A stretch of DNA of 46,479 bases, from the NCBI GenBank assembly GCA_023665505.1, contig JAMPDU010000005.1, forward strand, positions 1 to 46,479. Reading direction: 5' to 3'. Every line of letters begins with the position of its first letter. Position 1 is the stretch's first letter. Below are positions 32,760 to 40,314 of this stretch, in pieces. The position numbers were made by a program, and so were the translations under genes. The DNA comes from Ruminococcus sp. GTDB lineage: Bacteria > Bacillota > Clostridia > Oscillospirales > Ruminococcaceae. Under the pieces are notes generated by a model. That model had not been told where the DNA came from. It did not search any database and was given only the letters and a program-made list of their open reading frames with translations.

Positions 32760-33821
32760 CTAAATACCGAATAATGCTTGTATACGGTCAAGCTCCGCAA
32801 GATATTCCACAATATCATCAGTACTTTCCCGCAGTTCCGCAATCATTTCCGACAGCTTTTCATCATCATTGAAAAAGCTGTCATATTTAAAGCGGTAAGA
32901 CGTACCCGGCGGCGCACTCTCCTGCCCTGCCACATCATCAAATTTAGTCTGTAGCAAAATCGTTTTCGGCTCTCGTTCAATGTTTTTACTGCTCCAGTAA
33001 TATTTCCCAAAAATTTTCTTTTGCTCTTTAGTGATGTACTTCGTAACATATCGGGCAAGCCGCAGCTTATTACTATCACATGGAATAGCCGTAGACCAAC
33101 CGAAACGCCAGTTATCAATATTATATATTTTCTTGTAACGTTCAAAACTTTTCTGTTCTTTAAGTATGTCGTTTTCTTTCCAAGCCTTGCCTTTATACAG
33201 CCGCCGCCCCGAATACGTCAGCGGCAAAACATCATTTACAAGGGCGTGAATATGTATTCCGTTGCTTTCCTTGTGCCGTTCCGCTACAAGTACGTACTGC
33301 AAACCCCTAAGCTGTACTTGATTATCGAAAAATCTTTTTAGCGGTTTCATAACTTCTTTAGGGTCTGTTCTGTCGAAGTCCTCATTCTCGGCAAATGTAC
33401 CCGTTATAAAGTACTTAAAATCGTTCAGCAGGACTATATCAAAAATCCGTTCCCGCGCCCTTTTGAGGTTATCCTCTCGGATTTCTCCCGAATGGTGCTT
33501 TTTGCGGTTTTCAATATCTTGCAGAGTATGCTCCGCATACAATTCCGTTGTTGGGTCTAACGGCGGCAATATCGGCGGCGGGGCGGTATCTATTTCGCTG
33601 TCGCGTTTCTCATAGTCAGGATTTCGGAATATATCAACCGAGCAGTATGTTGTATTTGTATAGCCGTTTGGATAAACCTTTACTTTTGTGTTAAATTTCG
33701 CTTGTATTTCGGGGAGCGAAAGCGGCATTAAATAACACCTCCTGCCGAGCTTGATTTTTAAAAGAGTGTACCCCGCAGGAAAGATTTTAACGCTTAATAT
33801 CTGCGGATTTAAAGCTGTCAT
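32760..33821 (-). CDS. HUH (G2P-type) rolling-circle replication initiator of element II
   Basis: 353 aa. Nicks the plus-strand origin through a tyrosine. Motif I YFITGTF at 137-143, metal-binding HUH motif HIH at 190-192 (in ERHKESNGIHIHALV), catalytic tyrosine region YVTKYITK at 258-265 (Y258, Y262), then KIFGKYYWSSKN. Same domain as the filamentous-phage G2P/ORF2-type initiators; the element III protein has the same motifs. GGAAGTG precedes ATG. Confidence 0.88.
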   Translation of the reverse strand: MTALNPQILSVKIFPAGYTLLKIKLGRRCYLMPLSLPEIQAKFNTKVKVYPNGYTNTTYCSVDIFRNPDYEKRDSEIDTAPPPILPPLDPTTELYAEHTLQDIENRKKHHSGEIREDNLKRARERIFDIVLLNDFKYFITGTFAENEDFDRTDPKEVMKPLKRFFDNQVQLRGLQYVLVAERHKESNGIHIHALVNDVLPLTYSGRRLYKGKAWKENDILKEQKSFERYKKIYNIDNWRFGWSTAIPCDSNKLRLARYVTKYITKEQKKIFGKYYWSSKNIEREPKTILLQTKFDDVAGQESAPPGTSYRFKYDSFFNDDEKLSEMIAELRESTDDIVEYLAELDRIQALFGI

Positions 33822-33919
33822 TTAAAATCACTTCCAATTTTTGTGTGAGTGCTTTTTGAGGCTAATATCAAGTAAGAGGTCGAGCCGCTCCGCCGCCGAG
33901 ACGCGCCGCCGAGCGGCGG
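33822..33919. other. GC-rich hairpin gap between zot and rep (element II)
   Basis: 98 bp; from about 33876 it is very GC-rich with the direct repeat CGCCGCCGAG twice and an inverted CCGCCGCTCGGCGG, also GAGCCG/CGGCTC around it. It reaches into the last zot codons. Candidate nick site or operon-internal processing hairpin. Confidence 0.4.
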
Positions 33920-34786
33920 TCATTCGGCGGCTGTGCGGCTCTCCCCCTCTTCCCCGTATCTCTCCGACTTCGGTTTAAAGCCTTTGAGGGTCAGCCGTTT
34001 TACTTTGGCGTATGTGTCATATGCGTTTCTTAATTCGTCCGAATGCACGAAAAAATAACAACCCAACAGTTTATTTTTTGTTATTACTCCGTCACTATCG
34101 ACGTTAGGTTTATATTTACGAACAATCGTAAGACACCCTAAAACGGTAATAGGGCGCATTAAATACATTGTCTCCTGCCTTAACTGTTTTGACAAACGGT
34201 TAAAACGTTGAGTAGTTCCGATTATGGCTTTAGCCTGTTTCCTTTGCTGACATAGTTCGCCGACAAATTCAATAGGGACATTTTTGCTCTCATTGCTATT
34301 AAACCAGTTTTGTGTTTCATCAAGCAAATTCAATTGTCCGAAAATTCCGTTATCGCTGTTTATGATTTGGTCTATATCCTGCAATAAATCTGTCTGCCCC
34401 TTAACGTCAATATTCGCCGAAAACTGGGCAAGAGGGTATTTTCTCAATTCCTCATAAATGTACTGGACGGCGGCTATCGTCTTGCCGCTCCCCTGCTCTC
34501 CTTCAAAAATGATTATAGCCGTATTATTATAACGGTCGGGGTCTTGTGTCAGACGGTCTAAAACAAACCTTTTAGGCAAGTCCCAAAACAACCGTACAAA
34601 GAAATTCCGTTTACGGCTACTGGGCGGCTCTCTGCGGCGAGGTATGGGCATTTTCTTTATAAAGTGATAGTACACAAAAAACACACACATCATCAGCAAT
34701 ATTGGAGCTACTGCAATACATAAGTATATACATGCCTTTTCCAGTAACTCCCAAAACATCTTTATTAATCCGCTTAGTGCTGTCAT
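33920..34786 (-). CDS. zot: Zot/pI-like assembly ATPase of element II
   Basis: 288 aa. Here the membrane anchor is N-terminal (residues 18-42, YLCIAVAPILLMMCVFFVYY), followed by the ATPase domain: Walker A GEQGSGKT at 96-103, then LNLLDETQNWFNSNESKNVP and IIGTTQRFNRLSKQLRQET. Anchor position differs from element I, where the anchor lies after the ATPase domain. Close relative of the element III protein. Confidence 0.88.
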   Translation of the reverse strand: MTALSGLIKMFWELLEKACIYLCIAVAPILLMMCVFFVYYHFIKKMPIPRRREPPSSRKRNFFVRLFWDLPKRFVLDRLTQDPDRYNNTAIIIFEGEQGSGKTIAAVQYIYEELRKYPLAQFSANIDVKGQTDLLQDIDQIINSDNGIFGQLNLLDETQNWFNSNESKNVPIEFVGELCQQRKQAKAIIGTTQRFNRLSKQLRQETMYLMRPITVLGCLTIVRKYKPNVDSDGVITKNKLLGCYFFVHSDELRNAYDTYAKVKRLTLKGFKPKSERYGEEGESRTAAE

Positions 34787-34795
34787 ATTTATTAC

Positions 34796-35083
34796 CTACC
34801 TTTTAAATAAACTAATTAGACGTTTAGCCAAAGAATATGAAATTTTTAAACCATAAAACATGCCAGTGAGAAGAAATAAATTTAAACAAAAGTCAACATC
34901 AATAAAAATATTAACCCAAGCAAAAATATTATATATCATATCCACCGCTTGAATTTTATCGGCGAAACTGTCAAAACCCGAAAAAACTAAATCCCCGGGA
35001 ACAATAACAGTTCCATATTCTTTTACCAAAGAATTAAGAAAAAAATTAAAAAGTGCAAGATATGTAAATCCTAAAATATTCAC
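34796..35083 (-). CDS. pVI-like membrane protein of element II
   Basis: 95 aa, strongly hydrophobic with two or three possible transmembrane segments (LGFTYLALFNFFLNSLV; NIFIDVDFCLNLFLLTGMFY) and a basic end (AKRLISLFKR). Lies between adsorption and zot genes, like the pVI genes of filamentous phages. Confidence 0.68.
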   Translation of the reverse strand: MNILGFTYLALFNFFLNSLVKEYGTVIVPGDLVFSGFDSFADKIQAVDMIYNIFAWVNIFIDVDFCLNLFLLTGMFYGLKISYSLAKRLISLFKR

Positions 35084-35095
35084 AAAAACACCACC

Positions 35096-36910
35096 TTAAA
35101 TCATAGCAACTATTTTTTTGCGCATTGACAACGCCCAACTAAAACCAATTAAAATAGTTGAAAATGTACGCACAATACCAACATATACAGCAAGAGGCTT
35201 AGAAGTGGAAACATCATCACTATAAGCGGAAATATCAGAAGAATTAACATCAATTGAACGACTTCCACCCTCACCACCGCCGCCATGTTCACTACCACCA
35301 TGACTATTGCCATTTCCATTGCCGCCGCTTAATAAATCGCCGTAATTAAAACTATTACCGCCACCACCTGATGAAGTTCCACCAGTTAAATAACTGCCAA
35401 AATCAGCTGATAAAATAGTAACTACTTTTCCGTTTATAGTAATAACAACGTCTTTCGGTTCACGATTATTAAAAACAATAGATTGGAGCGTTGAAATACT
35501 GCCCGAAATAGCGTCATAAGGAATACCAATTGTAAACGCTTTAGCCATTTCATTTATAGCTTTGTCAATATATGGCTGAATTACGGAATTCCCCGCCTCT
35601 AAAAAATCATCAACAGGCGGTAAACCGTCCCGAGCCATAGAATAGGCTTGAATATCACCATTAGAAAAACCGTAAAAATTATCGTAAGAAGTATCAAAAG
35701 TAAAAGACGGCAAATCATCAATATTATAATATTCTGCCGAATACTCTTCATAATTCATATTAGGCGTATAATATCTATCTCCGAGTTTTAAGCAACCACA
35801 TGTTTCCAAATAATAAACTGTACCTTGATAATTAACCTTTAAATTTGTCCTGTCATGGAGCATATTATCAAGCCATTCCTTATCAAGCGGAATAACATTA
35901 TAAACCGTGCCGCTAATCTCATGCCCATGAGCCTCGGCGGACGTGCCTATAGTACCGTTTTTTAAACTGTCTCGGATTTCGAGAAGTGTTTTTACAAGCT
36001 CTTCGTTAGTGTTGGTATTATCTCCCGCTGTATCGTCCTTGTTATTATCTGCCTCGAGAAGAGCCAATATATTTGCGTTTATTGATGTAAGCAAAGCGTT
36101 GTCGTTATCGCTGTCAAGCGTTCCCATTCTTGCGTATATCGCGTTTAACAATCCCTCTATGCTTGATAAATCGGGGTTATTACGTTCTATTGTTTCCGCT
36201 AAATCGTTAAATAAGTCCTCTAATTCACGTTCTGTCATATCGTCAAATTTTTTTATTGTGCCGTACTCAAATTCATCATCTGACGGGGCGGGTGTGCCGT
36301 CTGCATAACGTACATCACCGTAAAATTTCCAAGAAAAACCGCCGCCATTTTGACAATTTGCACCAGCATAATTACCTATACCACCATCCGGAGCAAGATA
36401 TTTTACTGGACCTTGAAGATAGGCATAATTTTCATTGTGAATAGTTACATAAGAACCATAATAACGACCACCCCCGCTGTAAACAGCCAATGCTCCATAC
36501 CCGTCTAAATCGGTTGTTGATGTTTGTGTAGTTTCTGTAGGTACATTCTGCGTTACATTATTCCACCACTCGGCTACACGTTCGCGGGCGGTGTCTCCGA
36601 ATTCGCTAACGGTTCTGCCGATTTTTTGTGCAACTCCCGAAAACTGATTAGCCGCAGTTATTGCACCCGCATAAGCATAATCACCAACATTTTTATTGCT
36701 TTCCAAAAAATCAGTATTAACGGCGGCTTGACGTTCCTGCCACTCAACAAAAGTAATATCTCCGTCACAGAACTGGTCAATAAGGTATGCCTGTGCGGTG
36801 TAATACTCTTGACTTGTCATTGCTGACGGCTCTGCTGTGGCATAAGCCGATATATTTAAAATTGATATTATAACGGTTACTGCCGTTATTAATGCAATTG
36901 CTTTTTTCAC
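35096..36910 (-). CDS. Adsorption (pIII-like) protein of element II
   Basis: 604 aa from GTG at 36910, chosen because AAAGGAGTG precedes it. Signal peptide ending ISAYA (residue 24), then N-terminal helices, the conserved NVPTETTQTSTTDLDGYGAL, a variable cassette, FYGDVRYADGTPAPSDDEFEY, a DLSSIEGLL helix region, a later domain with cysteines, a Gly/Asn-rich linker (GGTSSGGGGNSFNYG region near residue 540) and a C-terminal transmembrane anchor. This is the classical pIII order. Larger than its relatives in I and III. Confidence 0.82.
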   Translation of the reverse strand: MKKAIALITAVTVIISILNISAYATAEPSAMTSQEYYTAQAYLIDQFCDGDITFVEWQERQAAVNTDFLESNKNVGDYAYAGAITAANQFSGVAQKIGRTVSEFGDTARERVAEWWNNVTQNVPTETTQTSTTDLDGYGALAVYSGGGRYYGSYVTIHNENYAYLQGPVKYLAPDGGIGNYAGANCQNGGGFSWKFYGDVRYADGTPAPSDDEFEYGTIKKFDDMTERELEDLFNDLAETIERNNPDLSSIEGLLNAIYARMGTLDSDNDNALLTSINANILALLEADNNKDDTAGDNTNTNEELVKTLLEIRDSLKNGTIGTSAEAHGHEISGTVYNVIPLDKEWLDNMLHDRTNLKVNYQGTVYYLETCGCLKLGDRYYTPNMNYEEYSAEYYNIDDLPSFTFDTSYDNFYGFSNGDIQAYSMARDGLPPVDDFLEAGNSVIQPYIDKAINEMAKAFTIGIPYDAISGSISTLQSIVFNNREPKDVVITINGKVVTILSADFGSYLTGGTSSGGGGNSFNYGDLLSGGNGNGNSHGGSEHGGGGEGGSRSIDVNSSDISAYSDDVSTSKPLAVYVGIVRTFSTILIGFSWALSMRKKIVAMI

Positions 36911-36932
36911 AAAATCACTCCTTTTAGAAATA

Positions 36933-36968
36933 TAGGCTTTCCAAGAGGAAAACCAATTGGAAAGCCTA
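36933..36968 (-). terminator. Post-coat hairpin of element II
   Basis: TAGGCTTTCCAA (36933-36944) and TTGGAAAGCCTA (36957-36968), a perfect 12-bp stem between coat and adsorption genes. Confidence 0.8.
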
Positions 36969-36996
36969 TACCAAGCACACGCAAAGCTACAAACGA

Positions 36997-37296
36997 TTAG
37001 CACCCACGAATTGTGGACATCATAAAGCTTATAGCCTTGCGAATGCCGAGTACCGTAACGGCTACGGGCAGTACCTGGGGCACCATTGAGGTAATGGAAG
37101 ATGTAAGACCGCTGAAATCAACGCCCGAAAGGTCAACCACAGGCGCGGCGGCGGGGGTAGTTGTTTCCGCGCTTGCTGTAATTCCTGCCGTTCCGATAGC
37201 GGTAACAGCTGTTACAGCCGCAACAGATACCTTGTCTGCAAACTTCTTTGCTTTTACAAGAACGCCCATAATCTTCAATTTTGTTGCATTCGTCAT
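36997..37296 (-). CDS. Major coat protein precursor of element II
   Basis: 99 aa from ATG 37296 (GAAAGGAG 8 bp before it; the longer frame starts upstream of that site and is rejected). Basic N-terminus, hydrophobic signal ending ITASA, a polar segment with DLSGVDFSGL, transmembrane helix (MVPQVLPVAVTVLGI) and a basic C-terminus. pVIII layout as in I and III. Confidence 0.84.
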   Translation of the reverse strand: MTNATKLKIMGVLVKAKKFADKVSVAAVTAVTAIGTAGITASAETTTPAAAPVVDLSGVDFSGLTSSITSMVPQVLPVAVTVLGIRKAISFMMSTIRGC

Positions 37297-37338
37297 GATA
37301 AAAACTCCTTTCAAAATTTTAAATTTATATTCAGCGGC

Positions 37339-37644
37339 TTAACCGCCGCCAAACATCGAACTTAACGCGCCGCTTAAAATGCGGTACAGCAGAACCGCAA
37401 GAACCACAACGAAAATATATGCCATGTACTGGTTCATTTCCGCTATTTTCATTTCCTGCGCCTCTGTATGCGACAAAAGCATTTCGTAACGCTCTTGTGA
37501 TTGCTGGAGAGCCTCGGCTTGATTTTCTACAATAGTTTCAAGCTGTTTAAGCTGTTCGCTTTGACGTTCAAGTGCTTTTACAACTTCTTTATTGTCAGAA
37601 ACTTCCAACTGATACACATTTCCTGCACTATCATAAAAAAACAA
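37339..37644 (-). CDS. Coiled-coil protein with C-terminal TM segment (element II)
   Basis: 101 aa. N-terminus SAGNVYQLEVSDNKEVVKAL matches the element I protein at 22058; coiled coil about 20-70, transmembrane segment about 74-93, glycine-rich end. TTG start with AAGGAG upstream. Located between SSB-like and coat genes in both elements. Confidence 0.72.
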   Translation of the reverse strand: MFFYDSAGNVYQLEVSDNKEVVKALERQSEQLKQLETIVENQAEALQQSQERYEMLLSHTEAQEMKIAEMNQYMAYIFVVVLAVLLYRILSGALSSMFGGG

Positions 37645-37663
37645 GCCTGTTCACTCCTTGCAA

Positions 37664-38071
37664 TTACTTTTTTCTTAACGGTGCTGTTACTGGCGTTTCA
37701 AACGTTATACGTTTGATATTACCGCTCTTGTCCCAAAGAACCTCACAGTTTTGGAAAACTTTGTCTTTTAACTGCTCCGCTGTAGAGATTTCCGCGCCGA
37801 ATATCTTTGAAATATCGTCAGCTTTTATTTTGCGCTTGTCGGTGAATTTGGTACTGTCACCAACAGAAGTGCGGGTAAAGCCGAGACACTCAAAGCCGCA
37901 GGAAGAAACTGTATTAGATGTTACTTCCCTATCGCTCAAAGCAAGGTCGACAATAAAATTATGAAATTTTACTTTTTCGCCTGTTTTTTCGTTGGGGAAC
38001 TCTCCTGCGCTCTCGGATATTCCAAGAAACAAATCGGGGTAATCGGGGTTTGGGTTGAATACGTTTGGCAT
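37664..38071 (-). CDS. Probable ssDNA-binding protein of element II
   Basis: 135 aa, soluble, beta-rich (KVKFHNFIVDLALSDREV...; CEVLWDKSGNIKRITFETPV). First gene after the regulated promoter and pseudoknot leader. The C-terminal strand D-K-x-G-x-I-x-x-I-x-F resembles that of the element III protein (YDKNGKITFIST). GATAGGAG is its ribosome binding site. Confidence 0.6.
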   Translation of the reverse strand: MPNVFNPNPDYPDLFLGISESAGEFPNEKTGEKVKFHNFIVDLALSDREVTSNTVSSCGFECLGFTRTSVGDSTKFTDKRKIKADDISKIFGAEISTAEQLKDKVFQNCEVLWDKSGNIKRITFETPVTAPLRKK

Positions 38072-38080
38072 AGTGATTTT

Positions 38081-38149
38081 CTCCTATCTTTTAAATTTTC
38101 GCCTATCTTTTTTGTTGCCGCTTTGCCGTGGAGATAGGCTCAACCACGG
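38081..38149 (-). ncRNA. Candidate H-type pseudoknot leader of element II with decoy ribosome binding site
   Basis: On the transcript: CCGTGG, a loop containing GCCTATCT, CCACGG, an A-rich stretch, then AGATAGGC. Stem 1 pairs CCGTGG (38144-38149) with CCACGG (38126-38131); stem 2 pairs GCCTATCT (38132-38139) with AGATAGGC (38101-38108). Stem 2 opens inside the loop of stem 1, so this is a pseudoknot. A second GATAGGAG (38081-38088) is the ribosome binding site of the SSB gene and could replace the decoy strand. Confidence 0.6.
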
Positions 38150-38164
38150 CGGCGGGCTTGCATG

Positions 38165-38248
38165 TTAGTCCATATAAGAACTAACTAATTATATTATAGT
38201 CTATATATAAAATAAAGTCAAGACTTTTTATTCCATTTATGATATAAT
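38165..38248. promoter_or_regulatory. Divergent promoter/operator region of element II
   Basis: Leftward promoter TTGACT (38216-38221), exactly 17 bp, TATAAT (38193-38198). Rightward -10 TATAAT (38243-38248) faces the repressor gene. Operator-like TTAGT/ACTAA palindrome at 38165-38184 and a TAGTCTATATA copy at about 38197; TAGTC recurs. The layout copies that of element I. Confidence 0.7.
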
Positions 38249-38284
38249 TGGATAAATGCACAAAAAAGGAGCTGTTAAAACTGT

Positions 38285-38644
38285 ATGTTTTACCAAAGAT
38301 TACGAGATTTAAGAGAAGATAGCGATATGAACCAAGCAAAAATAGCAAATATTATTGGCACAACACAATCATACTATGCACAATATGAAAACGGTAAAAG
38401 ACCTTTGCCATTCGATAGAGTGGTAGAACTTGCCAATTTTTACAATGTTTCGCTTGATTATATCGCAGGGCGCACCAATGACAAAAGAGGGCTTACACGT
38501 TCCGAACTATCAGGCAATGAAACCGTATTAATAAAAAATTTCCGCTCGCTTTCCATAGAAAGACAGAGCAGAATTTTAGAACGAATGGAAATGTTAATGG
38601 AAGAACAGGAAACCGAACAAGCACAAATTAAAGAAGTCGGATAA
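38285..38644 (+). CDS. Cro/CI-type HTH repressor of element II
   Basis: 119 aa. HTH_3 domain (residues 14-58: MNQAKIANIIGTTQSYYAQ, YENGKRPLPFDRVVELANFY) followed by a charged helical tail with an N-E-T-V-L-I-K-N-F-R-S-L block, which could mediate dimerisation. AAAGGAG precedes ATG. Faces the early promoter and is followed by the NERD gene. Confidence 0.88.
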   Translation: MFYQRLRDLREDSDMNQAKIANIIGTTQSYYAQYENGKRPLPFDRVVELANFYNVSLDYIAGRTNDKRGLTRSELSGNETVLIKNFRSLSIERQSRILERMEMLMEEQETEQAQIKEVG

Positions 38645-38666
38645 AAATTATAAGGGGTGGAAAATA

Positions 38667-39389
38667 ATGTTAATATTTTTACTGGGTATAGCTATTGTAA
38701 TTGCGGTTGCTGTAATAGGTGCAAATAACGTAAATAACAATAACGGTACGCCGCTTGACAAGCAAAACAAATCAGATGATGAACGGCTCAAAGACCTTAA
38801 CAGAAAGATTTTTGCAAGCCATTTCGGATTTTCAAACAAGGGAGAAACAGGCGAAAATATTATTGAATATGATTTAATAAACCTGCATTTTTACAAAAAG
38901 ATTATACGCAATGCTTACATACCGTACAACGGCGGAACTTCCGAAATTGACTTGATTTTGCTTACTGAATTTGGTATTTATGTCATTGAAAGTAAAAATT
39001 ATTCGGGGTGGATTTTCGGGAGCGAAAACAATAAATACTGGACTGTCAGCTACAATAAAAACACCAAAGAACGGCTATACAACCCAATTTTACAAAATAA
39101 CAGTCACATTAGAGCGTTGACAAATTATTTACAAATCACAAGCAACGGAATAAATTCCTTGATTATTTTCGGCGGCGGCGCGGAGCTAAAAAAAGTACCG
39201 CAAAATACGCCGACAAGGCAGATTATTTACGACTATCAAATAATTGATATGTTCGACTATGAAATGACAAAAACGAAAATTTTTACAGCAGATTACATAG
39301 AAAAAATGTACAGTTTGCTTGAACCGACAACGCACGTCACAGAAACCGTAAAGCAACAACATGTTGCAGAAGTACAAAGATATAAATAA
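38667..39389 (+). CDS. Membrane-anchored NERD-domain nuclease
   Basis: 240 aa. N-terminal transmembrane segment (residues 2-19), an Asn-rich linker, then a NERD domain: GETGENI, TSEIDLILL (D95), VIESKNYSG (E108, K110), which together make the PD-(D/E)xK active-site pattern, then WI and NPILQN. NERD proteins are nuclease-related and common in defence settings. It lies 22 bp after the repressor in the lysogeny operon and is expected to be expressed from the prophage. Mirrors DUF2726 in element I. Confidence 0.82.
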   Translation: MLIFLLGIAIVIAVAVIGANNVNNNNGTPLDKQNKSDDERLKDLNRKIFASHFGFSNKGETGENIIEYDLINLHFYKKIIRNAYIPYNGGTSEIDLILLTEFGIYVIESKNYSGWIFGSENNKYWTVSYNKNTKERLYNPILQNNSHIRALTNYLQITSNGINSLIIFGGGAELKKVPQNTPTRQIIYDYQIIDMFDYEMTKTKIFTADYIEKMYSLLEPTTHVTETVKQQHVAEVQRYK

Positions 39390-39391
39390 AA

Positions 39392-39428
39392 AATCCCCGA
39401 CAGGTTTTAAGCCTATCGGGGTTAATTT
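39392..39428. terminator. Terminator after the NERD gene
   Basis: AATCCCCGA...TCGGGGTT stem (39392-39423, with AGG/CCT inside), then TTTT. Serves the + lysogeny operon and the convergent 73-aa gene. Confidence 0.8.
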
Positions 39429-39649
39429 TAATACTTTACACTTATCATATTAAGCGGGGCAAGGTCTTTAACCATTTGTTCAAGTACCTCTCCGTTGTGG
39501 TTAGCGGCGTTATAGCAAATATCGCATTTTTCTTTGATTACGTCTAAATCATCTTCTATCTTGTCAAGTCGTTTGTTAATGTCTTTAATATCCTGTTTTG
39601 TACCCTGCACTTCTTTAAGTATTTGGGTAAACATTTCCTCTGTTGTCAT
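39428..39649 (-). CDS. Coiled-coil phage protein (73 aa)
   Basis: Heptad-rich (TKQDIKDINKRLDKIEDDLD) with CDICYN near residue 43. AAAGGAG upstream. Convergent with the NERD gene. No family recognised; resembles the many short coiled-coil phage proteins. Confidence 0.65.
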   Translation of the reverse strand: MTTEEMFTQILKEVQGTKQDIKDINKRLDKIEDDLDVIKEKCDICYNAANHNGEVLEQMVKDLAPLNMISVKY

Positions 39650-39659
39650 TTATTACCAA

Positions 39660-40205
39660 CTCCTTTGAATTTTATTGTTTTTCTTATTATACACCATAGC
39701 CGCCGATTTGTCAAGTAAAATTTTTCCTTGCGGTATGCCCTGCCGCCCTGCTCATAAACTCGCAGGGCGGCGGGGGTGACGTGTGCAGGGTGTACAGGAC
39801 GTATGGCGCGGCGAGAGGGTTTGTAAAAAGTGCATAACCGATACTGGATTTTGCTGCGGGAAATTTTGTGCAATATGTATACCGTTTTTCTGTAGGTAGC
39901 AGCTACTGACATATACCATAAATGTGCTATGTCGCTTAAAAACTTTACAAACTCCTCCTTGATTTTCGCTCCGAAAAGGCGTATTGAGATATTGGGCGAA
40001 GGGAAAGAAACAAGAACTTGAACATTTTCCCCCTCGCCGTTTTCCATTTTACGCCTTTTCTCCACGAAATTCAAGGAGCTTTTGTAAACTTTTTAAACGA
40101 GGCTTAATTACTGGTAACTGTTTGTTTGCTCCGCCGGGGGCTCTGCTAAAAAAAACAAGCTGTTTGTGTTCAAGCTATTGTACAATGTTAAATATTTGTT
40201 GTTAA
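39660..40205. other. Intergenic region of element II (candidate origins and packaging signal)
   Basis: About 545 bp with no convincing gene. It contains the hairpin CCGCCCTGC (39743-39751)/GCAGGGCGG (39762-39770), followed by CGGCGGGGG as in element I, and the very large hairpin at 39936-40096. Position at the upstream end of the element equals that of the GC-rich region of element I. Confidence 0.5.
39936..40096. repeat. 161-nt imperfect hairpin
   Basis: Outer arms TTAAAAACTTTACAAA (from 39936) and its near reverse complement ending 40096; second stem GAAAAGGCGTA (39973-39983) with TACGCCTTTTC (40050-40060), exact; third GGGCGAAGGGAAA (39994-40006) with TTTCCCCCTCGCC (40026-40038), near exact. 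Long imperfect hairpins of this size serve as packaging signals or complementary-strand origins in filamentous phages. Confidence 0.7.
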
Positions 40206-40233
40206 TGTGTGAATAATAAAAGTTTTGCGAAAT
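40206..40233. other. dif-like attachment site 3 (junction of elements II and III)
   Basis: TGTGTGAATAA, centre TAAAAG, TTTTGCGAAAT. Centre and right arm equal those of site 2. Seen from the late-operon direction the outer arm reads TTATTCACACA, comparable with TTATCCAGTTA of site 1. Confidence 0.6.
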
Positions 40234-40247
40234 TGGAAAAGTTTTTA

Positions 40248-40278
40248 AAACCCCGATATTGTGATTATATCGGGGTTT
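40248..40278. terminator. Terminator at the left end of element III
   Basis: AAACCCCGATA (40248-40258) and TATCGGGGTTT (40268-40278), perfect 11-bp stem; ends the late operon on -. Confidence 0.85.
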
Positions 40279-40314
40279 GAACTGTTTTTGCTATAAATTG
40301 GAAATACAAGTTTT

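Larger units (their letters stand above)
29253..40216 (-). mobile_element. Inovirus-like prophage II (about 11 kb, late genes on -)
   Basis: Bounded by attachment sites 2 and 3. Early/late operon on -: SSB-like, coiled-coil TM protein, coat, adsorption, pVI-like, Zot, HUH Rep, small genes, wHTH, coiled coil, PAPS-reductase-like, 69-aa gene. Lysogeny genes on +: repressor and NERD nuclease. RHH switch at the left end; large hairpin region at the right end. It appears complete. Confidence 0.85.

Noticed and set aside
36256..36444. Plus-strand frames opposite the adsorption genes
   Set aside because: Antisense shadows without start signals; the minus-strand proteins share conserved blocks between elements.
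39646..40074. 142-codon open frame on the minus strand
   Set aside because: It runs through two large hairpins and GC-rich repeats, its long form has no ribosome binding site, and composition does not look coding. The ATG at 40047 with AAAAGGCG is the only weak argument for a gene.
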